Of a DNA stretch of 64,000 nucleotides, positions 47,301 to 58,953 are shown piece by piece (within the stretch, counting starts at the first letter, position 1; every line of letters starts with the position of its first letter). The notes beneath the pieces are model-generated. The model had not been told where the DNA came from, did no database searches, and saw only the letters and a program-made list of their open reading frames with translations. The DNA comes from Basidiobolus meristosporus CBS 931.73 (lineage: Eukaryota > Basidiobolomycota > Basidiobolomycetes > Basidiobolales > Basidiobolaceae), in assembly GCA_002104905.1 (NCBI GenBank), contig MCFE01000372.1, positions 1-64,000 on the forward strand, in the 5' to 3' direction. The position numbers were made by a program, and so were the translations under genes.

Positions 47301-50080
47301 TGGAATCTTGGTGCCGACTGAAGGGCCTCCATTAGATTGGAAAACTCTGTGGACTTGGAGCTCTCGCTACTAGATGGCGCGGAATTATGAGGAGTCGTCT
47401 CCGCATTGGATTGATGTTCAATAAGGAGCTGGATGAGCTTCAGCGCATACCACCGTGTTTCATCGTGCTTTAGAAAATCATCCAACGACCCCTTGAAGCT
47501 GAATAGAGATTTCAGTACGTGCTTATTGATAGAAAATAATGTAAAATGCAAGTCACTAACGTTTTCCTAAATAACGCAATATTCAGGTCATGATCCTGAA
47601 TCATCAAACATAAGCAACTCATCACCAAATTGTAGGAGCCCATTAGAGTGTTCTTCTGACGCTTTTCAGATGGAGATAAGCTGCTCGTGGAATCTAGGTC
47701 ATCCTCGGAGTTCGATTCAGGGCTGGTCAACAAACATCCATATTTTTGCAACAGATTACAAAGCATGCTTAGTAACCCTACTTCACGGAAAACATCTTTG
47801 AATTTTCCCTCAGATGTCAGTAATCCGGTAATGGTCTCGCATACCAAAAGAGTCGTGGGCAGCGAGATCTCGTCTTTGATATTATGTTTTAGCAGACGCA
47901 ACATAGGCAGCATGAATTGAAGCTGGTTACCTTGAATTTGAAGACACAGCAAGGCGAGCTCTTTGAAAGGCACATAGTTTAAGGTTTTGACCACGTAGAA
48001 TAGTAAATCTATCACGTATTTCTACCATTGGGAATAGCGTTAGCATAGTTCAACCGCGTGAATGTCGGCAAAAGACAAAACCTGAATCTCGAACTCAAAT
48101 GCGTTTAGATTTTCCAGCATCGTGAGGAGTGGGCTCAGCTTGTCAACGAGGAAGTAGTTGGATGGATTCAATTTGATTGCTGAAGATAGTGCGTTTAACA
48201 CATTCTTGCGGCATTCCGTAGAGGTGGACGGTGATCCCTCCAGCTGCTTCAACAATACTTTCGATAGTGTACCTGGCACCTCAATGGGGAACATAAAGAC
48301 CGCCAAAAGTATTTCAAAAGCTTTAAGATTCCGGACTAGCAATTCTTTAAAATAAAGCCTATGATGAGCGTCTGTATGTTTATAAGATCCTTATTATGCT
48401 GTAAAGAGGTTACCATTTTCAAAGCCAGTTAACTTGGGTAAGCGAAAATCTATGGAGCAATTGCATTTGGTTAGACTTGAGCAAATGCGACATATGCTGC
48501 TGCCAAACTTCACCAATACCTGAATGTTGATACGGAGTAATGTTTTGTAGCGACAATTTAACATCATCGGAGCCAATGAATATTAATTCTTGAGCAAATG
48601 ACACAACCGCAGACTAGAACATCATTGTTAATTGATCTGTCTAATAAAATCGACCAGCTATAGTTCAGATACCGTAAACTCCACACTGTTGTGTGTAGTA
48701 TTCAGCAAGGATAAAGCTATAGCTTCATATCCACCATACATCTCAAAGTCATCCAACAAGATGGTGGATACTTTTGCGGATTCCTGGCGATGATAGTGTG
48801 AGTAACGTTCAGCAAGATTTATCGACCATGCTCACGAACCTTTAGAATTTCATTGATTGTTTGGAAAATCAAAGCAATCGATTGCTTATCTTCGTTGTCT
48901 TGCAAACCAAAAGTCAAGACACCTCGAAGCCCTTTTACAAGCGAGGCCAATAACTCTTGTTGGTGAAAGCTATATACGTTGTCGAAATGATGAAAGAAGT
49001 ACGGCTGCTGAACAAACACAATCAATAGCTTCGACGCACTGGAAGAACAAATGGTTAGCAGGCCGATGCATTTAGAGTCATTAAGAATGCGCACCTGTTT
49101 TTCACGCTCAACTGAGATTTGAAAATGGATTGGTCAGTGTGATTGGAGACTAGCGTCTCCACCAAAAACCTCAACGAATTCGTTTCGAAACATGAATTGG
49201 CAATCTTCGGATTACGAATAAGCGACTCCAGAATATCAGTTACTAAACTTATGCTGCTGTTATCCAAAGTAGATATCGTCTTAAGTAGCAACGGGAATAT
49301 TCCAGATTGATGAATTTTGTCATAAACAAACTCCTAGTATAAAGAGACATGATTTAGCACACGGTATTACATAGAATACAGAGGACAAGCTGTTTACCGG
49401 GCCCGTGCAGAGTACTCTGAGAGTTTTTACTAGTTGGCTAATGTAGCTTCCAGGATCGTTGAGGTCTACGATATTTTGAAAATGCCAGGTTAGAAGGCAG
49501 TTCGGTGACACTAAACCTCACGTTCCGACCTTGGCTTTCATTGCATTCAAGTATCTCGAATATTGCGGCAGTTACCAGGTGCGTAAAATCACTGAAATCA
49601 CTTATACTGTTTGCAAAGCGTCAGTACTCCGTTTCCTAAACGCTCTAAACGCGTGCATCAAACCTATAAGCAAAATTGACTCGTCGAATATCTTGTGGGT
49701 ATTGTTCCTGAAAAGATCTCAGCAGATCAATGGTAAACTCTTTCTTTTGCTTTGCGAAGATAAGCAAGCTGGTTACCCCCTTGTTGGATACATCTCGATC
49801 AGAAAGGCTCACTTACGTTTTTATTTTCAGCTGTCTGGCAACGATATAACTTCGCCTTTAACTTTAGATTGAACCCTCTTTGGATAGAGGTGATGTATTA
49901 ATTCCCAAGGTTTTGTAATATGGAAATTCCCGATAGGAAGATGCTTCAGTGAAACAGTAATGGTATATCACTTTACCTGCTAGGCTCCGAGGAGGTGCTG
50001 TTTACACTTTCTGTAGGAGTGTTTGAAGAAGAATGATCTTGATTTGTTACACGTCCAACGAGCTTTGAGACCCAGCTCAT
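38336..50080 (-). CDS. Giant BEACH-WD40-FYVE protein (ALFY/Lvs type), many exons
   Basis: It is a very large scaffold of the BEACH family, which acts in vesicle traffic, autophagy and membrane dynamics. It starts MSWVSKLVGRVTNQDHSS (ATG at 50080) and ends QSSQ-stop at 38336; with about 20 short introns the product is roughly 3,400 residues (estimate). In order: armadillo-like helical N terminus (50.1-47.5 kb); concanavalin-A-like domain (about 46.2-45.9 kb, FTLMTWVQVFKF to MYIDGVLVDQY); helical DUF4704-like region; PH-BEACH (about 41.7-41.3 kb); BEACH (about 41.2-40.3 kb, SNFQYLMHLNTLAGRSYNDL, YPIFPWIL, FHYGTHYSS, LIPEFFYLPEF); WD40 repeats (40.2-38.6 kb, VEWGFSDNSLRLF, LHSGPIRCVAFADS, CIIWDLNRLNY); and a terminal FYVE-like zinc finger (38.6-38.3 kb) with four Cys pairs. 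Plus-strand frames across the gene are shadows. Confidence 0.9.
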
Positions 50081-50473
50081 TTTGAGATTGGCACCGGATA
50101 GTACTCTTTTAGGCTATGTATTAGAGCACCAAACCTTTGCGAATATACTGGATATTGCAGCTATCTACCTATTGTGTACAAATGGCGCAAAGTACGGTTT
50201 GAAAATAACTTTCGGAAGCCTTGAATCTAGAGCCTTTTCAAGCTATTGTCAAAAGAAATGAAGTCACAATGTGACGAATGGTGCTTTTTCCAAAGTTGAT
50301 AGTTCCACACTATAAACAATCAGCTTACCCCTAAGTATCTCCGATCGCAATACATAAACAGGCTTGAGTAAAATTGCCTAGATTGCTTAAACAAACGTCA
50401 TCAAAAGAAAATCTGGTGCCAAGAATAAAAATCAAGATTCAATGCTACAGGCCCAGTTTCCTAGTTCTCGTTA
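50081..50473. promoter_or_regulatory. Shared promoter between two divergent genes
   Basis: 393 bases separate the ATG of the BEACH gene (minus) from that of the 219-residue protein (plus). The stretch is AT-rich and has no open frame of note. No canonical TATAAA is seen near either start. Co-regulation is possible but only inferred from geometry. Confidence 0.45.
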
Positions 50474-51245
50474 ATGTCACATCCAGCAACTCGAAAGCTG
50501 ATTCCAATACTTGAATCATTTCAAAAATCTCGGAAAACTTGGGATGAATTAAACTTAGAAGGTCTTTCAACTGCGAACCAGCTGGTCAATACTAAGCTTC
50601 AGGAAAGGTTAGCGCAATTTGGCTGGGTATAGCACAGTAATCACGCTACTTACTCTAAATTTAGATACGTGGATGACAATGACACCTGGTTACCACGCTT
50701 AGATTCGTTCCCGGAGGTTCGTTGCTCTTATGAAAGTAAAATGTCCAACTTGGTGGCCCAAATGTCTGAAAAGCTCAATATAACCCTTTCAAAATTGGTA
50801 AACATTGGCACAAATACAGCAACAAAAATCGGCATTAATCGACACCATATTTATACTCAGATAACTCAGCATAGACGTATGAAAGGGGCGCTATCCCAAT
50901 CCGAAAGTTTACTGAATGATACTTATAACTTCTATGGACCTAAAGAAGCCTACGATACTTTGGCTTTTAGAACGTATACATTAGATGCCATAGGTATTAC
51001 ATATCTGTCCATTTCTCCGAGGCTCTCATAAACTAACTCAATCCATAGTTTCTTTAGTACGTAAAGCGGTTCTGCAGTATACTAAGGAAATCACGCAAAA
51101 GATCATGATTGTGTCTACTCTTGCCACCACCGATGACCGAGAGCTAGCTATGTCTTATTTATCAACCTGGCTTAATGAACCTCATCTCAAATCCGGGTTC
51201 CTGCAAGATATGGACGAGATTCTAGAGATTGAGACAGGATTGTGA
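50474..51245 (+). CDS. Unknown 219-residue helical protein
   Basis: I do not recognise the family. Three exons were resolved from splice motifs and frame: 50474-50607, 50665-50993 and 51049-51245. The protein begins MSHPATRKLIPILESFQKS and is predominantly charged and helical, with segments such as TWDELNLEGLSTANQLVN, SYESKMSNLVAQMSEKL and LVRKAVLQYTKEITQKI. It has no signal peptide, membrane segment or cysteine cluster, so it is probably a soluble coiled-coil or helical-bundle subunit of a complex. It is divergent to the BEACH gene and its stop lies 543 bases before the RTP1-like gene. A kinetochore or tethering-complex subunit would fit the size and composition, but that is speculation. Confidence 0.7.
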
Positions 51246-51787
51246 AGGTATAACCATGATTCGAGGTTTTATTACATAGAATTATACACAGAAGGTTCGG
51301 CGACTGCTTCATGCAATTCTTGCAATGTATATTAGATGTTCAGCTATGCTATTTTTAATGATTATCGCATTCGTGAGCTAGAAAAGTCACAGCCGTACTA
51401 CCGGCAAATAAAATAGCAGATCATTGCTGTTGTCGCCTTTCGTTGTATTTTGTTGACTTGACGTTAAGATATCAAGCTGTATACCACATGATTGTTGCTA
51501 TTTTTGTTTTTTACATTGTATGCGTTCCGTGACTGCCAACTAGGCTTATACATTATCTCGGCTCTGGCAAGAGTATTGTTCGTATAGTCCACTTGGCTGC
51601 TCACAGGGAAATACTGGAGAGCATGTTTTATAATATATTGTATAATAAATTGATTCCAGTCTTATTACTAATCGGTTTCTTTTTTTTTGTGACCGTCGAA
51701 CTGATAAAACTCCATTGGCTGAATGATGAAATCGTGCAATGAAATTCGGTGTATTGTTAGTTACCGAGTGTTAACAGTATTTACCCT

Positions 51788-54700
51788 ATGAGTTCTGACG
51801 ACAGCAATATCCAAGATAAAGGAAAGCTTTGGTCAGAAGCTGAGGAGAATCTAGCTTCTTTAATACAGGATGCATATGACCTGCTACAGAGATCGCAACC
51901 AGGTATAAAAACTTCTTTATGTCAATCCTAATAATAAAACGATTCTCTTGACATTTTACGAATTTTGGGGTACTTATACACTTCCTATTTGCTCAGAAAA
52001 AAGTCAACCACCTGCTGATCTTGCTCCTGACCAAGAGTCGAGTACTGAAAAACTTGATGTTGAAATCAACACCAACAACCTTGAGGAAATAGCACCAATC
52101 GCAGCAGACGCAGTTGAAGCAAAGAGCAATATAGAGATAGAGACTACTTTAGATAGTTTAAAAATAGAAGAACAACCTCAAGTTTATGATTTGAGCACTT
52201 TTGAGGGAAAGAGTTCATTCACGAAGGCCTGTCTTGAATTGTTGGTAAAGATTCAAAACGCCATTTCAGAATTCATCTTGAAGAAAGGTTTGGAGTTCTT
52301 ATGGTATCGTTTGGATGTATCACAACCCTAATTCAGCATGAATCTGTAGAAGACACAGCATCTTCTGAGGAGCCACCTGACGTTCTAGGTATTAGAGATC
52401 TCAAAGTTGTACACACTCTGCTTGAGGTTACCATTATATGGGGCATATATCCTTGTTTACAGGATGGTGTCGGAGTGTCTTTGTCCAAGCGCGTTCGCTC
52501 CGGATTTGTGCAATCAGGTGACTACGATATGTGATATTTTTGCACATATTCTGAACTAAACCATTCGAAGAGTTTTTTGAGAGAGAAGGACTATCCGGGT
52601 TCCAACTCAAAGAAAAAAACGCAAGGCTGTTAGAAATAATACGGACCCTCTGTAATCTATCTAAAAGCTCGGGCATGTTACATTACACTACAGTTTCTTC
52701 CATTATCATGAATCGACACTTGACCGACATGTATGCTGGATTGTTACAGTTAGCATATGGACCATTGACTCAAAAGAATGTGTCTCAGAGTGCGGACGCC
52801 ACAGTAAGCATGGACCCGCAAACTCGTGCTAATAGTGGAACTGCCTTGCAAAGACCTGTAGATCTGTTAAATATGCTCAACTCCAATCCCGCGAAGAAAC
52901 CGGATACACATATTCTCTCACAAGCTGAACGAGAAGAGTGTGTCAATCAATTTGATGACTTGTTTCAACGGTAGATGTTCTTCAAACATTTTTCCGGTAC
53001 AGATGACTGAAGGTTCAATCGAATTTTAGAGCCGACGCATTCAAGAGTCTTGAATCCTTAACATTACTCTTGGGTTCACCTCTTTACCCGTCACCACGTT
53101 GGCTATCCAATGTCTGTGGGCGGTATCTAACCCAAATTCTGCTCAAACCGGATGGGGTTAAGGTAGTCATGAGTTTTATGCTTGACGAAGTGGAGGAAGG
53201 TAAATATCTATAATTTCTTGAATACCAACGGAGTACATGATATTTACACCCTGAAAGTGTCTCTTCCTCAGCTAGAGAGAGTTGCAAAACTTATTCTTTC
53301 GGTGCCCCATCAAATCTCATCACTTCAGGTAACCATTATTCATTCCCAAGGAATCGCGTGATCTTTATTTAAATCCATGCCTGCAATCGCTAGGAGTACT
53401 ATAAGATCATAATCCCACAGTTGCTGTCTTTGATTCAATACAAATTTGCTGATGTGCATTCGAAAGCACCAGAATCCAAGGAGAGAAATGTTAATGAATC
53501 GAGCAATATTAGCCGTGCGGCTTCATTCACTCTTTCGCAAATGATACGGAAGCAACCCAAGCTAGTTTACCGCCTCTTTGTCGGCGATTTGATGAAGCCA
53601 ATTACCAATTGGTGGTCTAGCCAAACAGAAATAATGAGCGAAGCTGAAAAGAGCTTGGACAAGTTATTCGAAAATGACGAAGATGTAGTTTTATCTAGTG
53701 AAGATATCATTGAGCTCACAATTGCAACTGTTCATCGATTACTGGTTGGCAACGAACCGTCACCCATTCTCTTCCACTGTATTTTGTCAGATGCTATCAC
53801 TCCGCTCTATTATCTCTACGAGTTTGCCCACACCAACAAGTCAACCATGAAAGACCAGATTCTCGAAATATTACAAGCATATTTTCGCATTATGGAGACC
53901 GATAAAGGGCTAGAAAAGCTAAAAAGTATTGTTTATCGAACAAGACTTGGGCTGAAAGTGATGACGGTGCACAAAGGATATACCTACTTCACATCGGGGC
54001 CTTCTAATGGAATCGTTCTCGCAAGAACGAAGTATGTCCAATCACATTCATATGCGGAATTACTTACTAATGGCCGTTCATTAACAGCAAACCCAAAGAA
54101 ATGGACCTGAACACCGAGCTCTTTGTTGAGTTTCTTAATTCTATGAACAACACAGAGCTCAACGGAGACTTCTTCATTTGGGCATTGACTCAGTATTCCT
54201 CTGCTCATACTAACCCAAGTATGTCTAATCCTCGACAGTAAGTATTCTACAATTCCTGACTTGGGCGCTGCAAACTAGGTTTATCAAAATTTTGCTAGGA
54301 CGTTGGTGATTCTACACTTAATCTTGATTATGACTGAATCCTTGGGCCATACAATTCTTAAAAAGAGTACCCAGATTATAGCATTTGCTAACAGCGTGTT
54401 GGAAAAGGAAGACGAACCGGAGATCAAGAATATGCAGCAGAACTCTAAACTTGAATTTTTGTCCAACATTGCTGAAGAACCGGAGGAAAACGAGCAAGAC
54501 CAGAGCGAGATAGAGTATCTCGCATTGAGCTTGCTGGGCTCTGTCTTAACAGGTATTGCATTATGCACCGTTCATGTACTTCACAAGAAATATTAATGAG
54601 CATCCCATTGTTAAGACGACAAAGAATTGTCGACGCAAGACCTATTATTGCTGGATCACACGCAGTCTCTCCTGGCAAGATTTTCGAATCACGCAAACTC

Positions 54701-55736
54701 TGAAATTCGAAATATAGCCAACAATTTGAAGCTAGTCATCGCCACTCGTGTTGCATTTAACCTGAACCAACAGACCACCGGTGAAGATAAACTGGCAGCC
54801 TCCAGAAAGCGGTACCAGCAAGCAATGGAGGCACTCCAAGACCAAATATTGCCAGTGAAGGCCTATGGGATCGGTATCTTGAAAGACATGGTTTTAAAGA
54901 AAGATCCCCTGATTGTCGGCCCGGAGCTAGATAGAGTGCTTGACATATTTGTCTCCATGGTCCAAAATGAAGATAGGTTAGTTGTTGGATTCTACCCAGA
55001 ATGGTGCTACATAGCCGTAACTGTTTTATGCCTGCTAGTTTCATCTATCTAAACGCCATCAAGGGCTTATCAGCTATGACAGATATACATGGTAAAAAGA
55101 TCTTGACAAAACTACTTGATATCTACGAAGATAAAGTGAACCAACCGATGGACAACCGCCTACGTGTGGGCGAGGCACTTCTGCAAACAGTTGAAAGGGC
55201 CGGAGAAGTGCTGGGAAAGTTTGGTAGGGTGTTTACTATAGGCTACGAGGCATATGAATCGTTACTAACACTGTACAGCCGATATCCTTTTGACATCCTT
55301 GCTTCGAGTTCTGCGCTCACGCGAATCGCCGCACTTGCAAAACTCTGCATTAGCCATCATTGGGGTGATGTGCGAAACATGCCCATACGCCCTTTTACCA
55401 TGGTTCCGGGAGATCATTGAGTGGATGGTGACCCTTCTCAAGCTCGAAAAAAGTGTCGAAGTACGGCGAGGTAGGCATGTGCAAAATGCGAACTTCAGAC
55501 ACCACATCACTCACGAAATTAAAACCTTTATAGCGGCAGTGGTTTTGTTTGCGTCATTGTTCCGAGGGATGGGTGTCAATGCCATATACGACATTCCCAG
55601 TGATTTGCTTAAAGATATACTCCACACGTTGAGATTCGTGGAAGCCACCGAGCAAGATGAATTGACAAAATACCACGCCAGGATCGGGCTCAGCGATTTA
55701 GATGCTATCATGAAGAATGAGATCTTCCGTTCATAA
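51788..55736 (+). CDS. RTP1: RTP1/TANGO6 homologue, RNA polymerase II nuclear-import assembly factor
   Basis: This is a HEAT-repeat protein required in yeast for assembly and nuclear import of RNA polymerase II. It has many short introns; the product is roughly 1,100 residues (estimate), near the family's length. It starts MSSDDSNIQDKGKLWSEAEE after an ATG at 51788. Recognisable marks are LPGVGVPLE-like LQDGVGVSLSKRVRSGF near residue 180, long helical HEAT-type repeats, then the C-terminal RTP1_C1 region (RKRYQQAMEALQDQILPVKA with GIGILKDMV, then FIYLNAIKGLSAMTDIHGKK) and RTP1_C2 region (LLRVLRSRESPHLQNSALAI, CPYALLPWFREIIEW, RRAAVVLFASLFRG). Late introns were read as 55221-55279 (branch TACTAAC, acceptor TACAG) and about 55470-55532. 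Several mid-gene exon borders remain unresolved. Confidence 0.87.
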
Positions 55737-56189
55737 ACTCGAATGGCCCCCGCCAAGGACCGACTATCTTGGATATGGTTTGCGCTTTTTTGTCGACTTA
55801 GTTTAGGCCACCATCTAGGCAAAACCAAATAAATGGAATAAATATTCTGGCCACGTAAGAGTTAAACTGAAAACGGCTTCGGATGTACATGTTATTTATT
55901 TACTAAGGAACGCAGAAGTGAGCCTCATTCATCTCATCTAATTGAGGGTGACCAATAAACTCTTCCAGACGAAGAGAATATTTACATAGCTAAGTGGGAG
56001 AATTGACATTTTTTGATGTTTGTGTGGTCACTGACCACGGAAGTAAACAGGGAAGCATAGTTGAATATTAGATTTGGCAAGTAGAGAAGCCATAGCTCAT
56101 GATGGGCTATCAAAGTCGAAATTACAGAAACCCGCGACCAGGCTGGTGGAATAATAGACGCATGCATGGGTCGCATGCGACCGTGATCT
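55737..56189. other. Intergenic between convergent genes
   Basis: It holds the 3' ends of the RTP1-like gene (plus) and the small acidic protein (minus). AT-rich, nothing else seen. Confidence 0.45.
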
Positions 56190-56489
56190 TCATGTGGATG
56201 GATCCTCGACCATAGCGAGGTAGGTGTTGTAGTCATTAATGTAGGTATGGTCGTAATCTTCATCATCCTCGGCGTCCATCAATTGATTAGTATACAAAGC
56301 ATCGTCCTCGGCAAGTTGGAGAGCCGTAAGTGCATCAATCTCCTCGATTGACATAGGGATGACCCTATACGTTGGTTCATCCTGGACGGACAGAGAGTTA
56401 GAGCCTTGATGGGGCGAGGCACGTCCAACAGGTAGTCCGCAAGAAAATGACGAAACGGTTAAAATAGTAAACAGGATATACTTCAGCAT
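56190..56489 (-). CDS. Small acidic secreted protein, unknown
   Basis: The product has 99 residues. A signal peptide (MLKYILFTILTVSSFSCGLP) is followed by a short basic/polar stretch. A strongly acidic mature part follows, with IEEIDALTALQLAEDDALY and a DAEDDEDYDHTYINDYNTYL segment rich in Asp, Glu and Tyr. One cysteine lies in the signal region and none in the mature chain, so it has no disulfide core. A TATATAA element 72 bases upstream of the ATG supports a real promoter. It is intronless and no family is recognised. Size, secretion and isolation would fit an effector-like or cell-wall peptide, but there is no direct evidence for a role. Confidence 0.6.
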   Translation of the reverse strand: MLKYILFTILTVSSFSCGLPVGRASPHQGSNSLSVQDEPTYRVIPMSIEEIDALTALQLAEDDALYTNQLMDAEDDEDYDHTYINDYNTYLAMVEDPST

Positions 56490-57668
56490 ATTAGACGTGG
56501 TGTGGAAACAAATAGAAGAGGAATAGCCAGCTGCCTGGGTTTTCGGTCGAAGTGGGACGTTTATATACTCGAGGCAACATAGCCGTTACGAGAATATAGT
56601 CCGGAAATCGAAAACTTCTGTGAGACACCGGTGACACCCAATATTAACGAGTCCTAGGTGGGTGCGGACACAAATATTCTCTCATTAAAGTGGACTATCA
56701 CCAAGTAGAAAGCATAACTCAGTTAGGCAATGCAGTTGCTTCAAGAAGTTCCACATCAATATTATGCTCGGAGTAATCTTCAGTAGCAATCTCATGTACA
56801 GCTTATTTTGATCCAGCATAGACTTTCATTCGTTTAAGCTTGCCTAACAGATCACAGATTGGGTAACGTAATTATTTGGAGACCGGCTTGTGTACCAATT
56901 AATACCAATGGTGCGACTAAAGATATCTTGATGATTTTCCAGCTGAAGTGCGGATGACCCAATGCCACTGTAAACAATGAGACTTCGCGAGTATCATCCA
57001 TCTTCACGAATCGAATCCAGCCCAAATGACCGTTACTCGATGTTGTAGCGAACATTCGCAGACACCAATTTCCGTTGTCCAATCGTCGCTGTCGGGCTAC
57101 GCCATCGCGACGGGTCCCCCAACTCTCACAACAAGCAGCCGGACAGTGGATGCTTTGACTTTATTCGAAGGACATGCCGATTTTGGAGCGTGAGGAGCTT
57201 GTGTTGTTGGGTGGACGAAACGAATGCCCCTCGGGACCCTCAGTTGGATCACATGGTTGTTACATTGGTTATCAGTCAACCTTGCGAGGAAAAAGAGTGA
57301 CCATCGATAAATTACACCATTCCTTCTTTGAAACAAGCTTGAATGGATTTCTATACATGAAGAAGATAGCTAGACGTGGACGATTGTGTAACATCTGGAG
57401 TTTGACAGGGTTTCAATATAACATCGATATATATAGTAAGCGCCCAACCTAATCCCTCAACCGCTATAGGATACTTCTCGCTAATTCCAAGCGAAATCGA
57501 CGGTCCAATTAATGTCGGGGCCGTTCGTTACTGGACATTCAATTGCTCGGTTGGTGGACCATTGGGCCCTCTGGATTTTTTCCATTCAGCTTTCCGAGGG
57601 CGAAAATCTTCTGGATTCATGTATATATCCCTAGAAATGGGTGCTTCCTGTCTTTCAGGAGTTGCAAA
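56490..57668. other. Intergenic upstream of the Ppn2-like gene
   Basis: No supported gene. Frames at minus 56852-57082, minus 57097-57336 and plus 57174-57452 overlap without domains. The Ppn2-like reading frame stays open upstream to 57543 without an ATG, which I take as leader. Confidence 0.45.
56561..56567 (-). promoter_or_regulatory. TATA box of the small acidic secreted protein gene
   Basis: On the minus strand the motif reads TATATAA within GAGTATATAAACG, 72 bases upstream of the ATG at 56489. Confidence 0.45.
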
Positions 57669-58529
57669 ATGCGCGGCTGTGTTGGTCATTCCAAGTACCA
57701 ATGCCTGTTGGGGTTAACCGGACTCTTGTTGATCTTACTTGCCATACTTCGTGTCTCGCGCAGAGCCACCCCAGTCATGTACGAATACCATCATAATACC
57801 ACTGGTAGGCTAATTTTTATTGGTGACGTTCATGGGCATTTGCGCTCTTTCAACAAGCTGCTCGAGAAGCTGAGCCTGGTGCCGGAGGATCGAGTGGTTC
57901 TGCTAGGCGACATGGTGTCGAAAGGCCCCAACTCCATAGGGTTACTTGCTCGCGCAAAAGAAATCAATGCGCTCTGCGTGCGTGGGAACCACGACGACCT
58001 GGTAGTAAGTTGGAGGGACTTCTTCAAGTGGAATCGTAATAGCTGGGTTATTGGGGAAGAGCATCAGAACATCGCTAGGTATCTTTATTCGCCAACTCCA
58101 CATGGCAGGCCAGGCTATTTACTACCAATGTTCTTTTCTAGTGCCCTGCCACAGGAGCTGTACGGATATTTAGCTAGCTGTCCATTGATCCTCCACATCC
58201 CTGCATATTCCATGTATGCCGTTCATGCGGGCCTGGACCCATATACGCCTGTCCACCTACAGAACCCATTTTACGTGATGAACATCAGGCGCATTCTGCC
58301 AAATTCCCGGCCGTCCAAGGGTAAGGACGAGGGGATCCCCTGGGCTACAGTTTGGAACAGAATGCAATCGAAATTGAGGAATCCAAAAACCGTGATATAC
58401 GGCCATGAGTCCTCCCGCGGCTTGGTGACCTTGCCCTATGCAATTGGTCTGGATACTGGTTGCGGGCGGGGCGAGAGGTTAAGTGCCATGATCTATCCCC
58501 AGCGAAGGCTCATCAGTGTTAAATGCTGA
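57669..58529 (+). CDS. PPN2: Ppn2-like metallophosphatase (membrane-anchored endopolyphosphatase)
   Basis: It is a PPP-superfamily calcineurin-like phosphoesterase; the yeast homologue Ppn2 is a vacuolar zinc-dependent endopolyphosphatase that cleaves inorganic polyphosphate. The product has 286 residues, intronless. After MRGCVGHSKYQ comes one membrane segment (CLLGLTGLLLILLAILRV), a type II or vacuolar-sorting anchor. The metal-binding motifs follow in order: GDVHGH, GDMVSKGP, GNHDD, a His in VHAGLDP and another in YGHESSRG, then DTGCGRGERLSAM. All metal ligands are present. The start was chosen at the ATG that puts the anchor at residues 11-28, as in Ppn2. Substrate is inferred from the family; other phosphomonoester substrates cannot be excluded. 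Confidence 0.86.
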   Translation: MRGCVGHSKYQCLLGLTGLLLILLAILRVSRRATPVMYEYHHNTTGRLIFIGDVHGHLRSFNKLLEKLSLVPEDRVVLLGDMVSKGPNSIGLLARAKEINALCVRGNHDDLVVSWRDFFKWNRNSWVIGEEHQNIARYLYSPTPHGRPGYLLPMFFSSALPQELYGYLASCPLILHIPAYSMYAVHAGLDPYTPVHLQNPFYVMNIRRILPNSRPSKGKDEGIPWATVWNRMQSKLRNPKTVIYGHESSRGLVTLPYAIGLDTGCGRGERLSAMIYPQRRLISVKC

Positions 58530-58953
58530 GCTTATCAGCAATAAACGCAGATGCCGAATCGGCAGACCGCGTACCAACCTTACGTCCATCCTCGACTAGT
58601 GCATGGCGAATATGACACAAACACCTCGCGGTGTAACCAAGCATGTTTAGGTGGTTTTCAAAGTATTCATTAAATCAATACGAACCATCTTATAGTATAA
58701 AGTGGACATCTAAATACACCCGCTAGAACTCAAGGCGGTACCACAGCCGGTGTAACATGCATGTATGCCATGGAACCATAACTAATTGGATTTAAGACTT
58801 CAACCTCAAAACTACAAACATCCCAGTACTTCTATATTACAGTGAGTACAGTGCAACCAGCCACCCCACACAAGGCCGAGATGAGATCCGTCATGCATGG
58901 CAAAATTCCCCATTTTCAACGATATGAATGCGATGATTGCTGAATGCGTACCC
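58530..58953. other. Intergenic between convergent genes
   Basis: It separates the 3' ends of the Ppn2-like gene (plus) and the F-box-like gene (minus). Nothing recognised. Confidence 0.45.

Noticed and set aside
40219-49872. Several plus-strand open frames opposite the BEACH gene (for example 42902-43297, 49531-49872)
   Set aside because: They are antisense shadows of conserved minus-strand coding exons.
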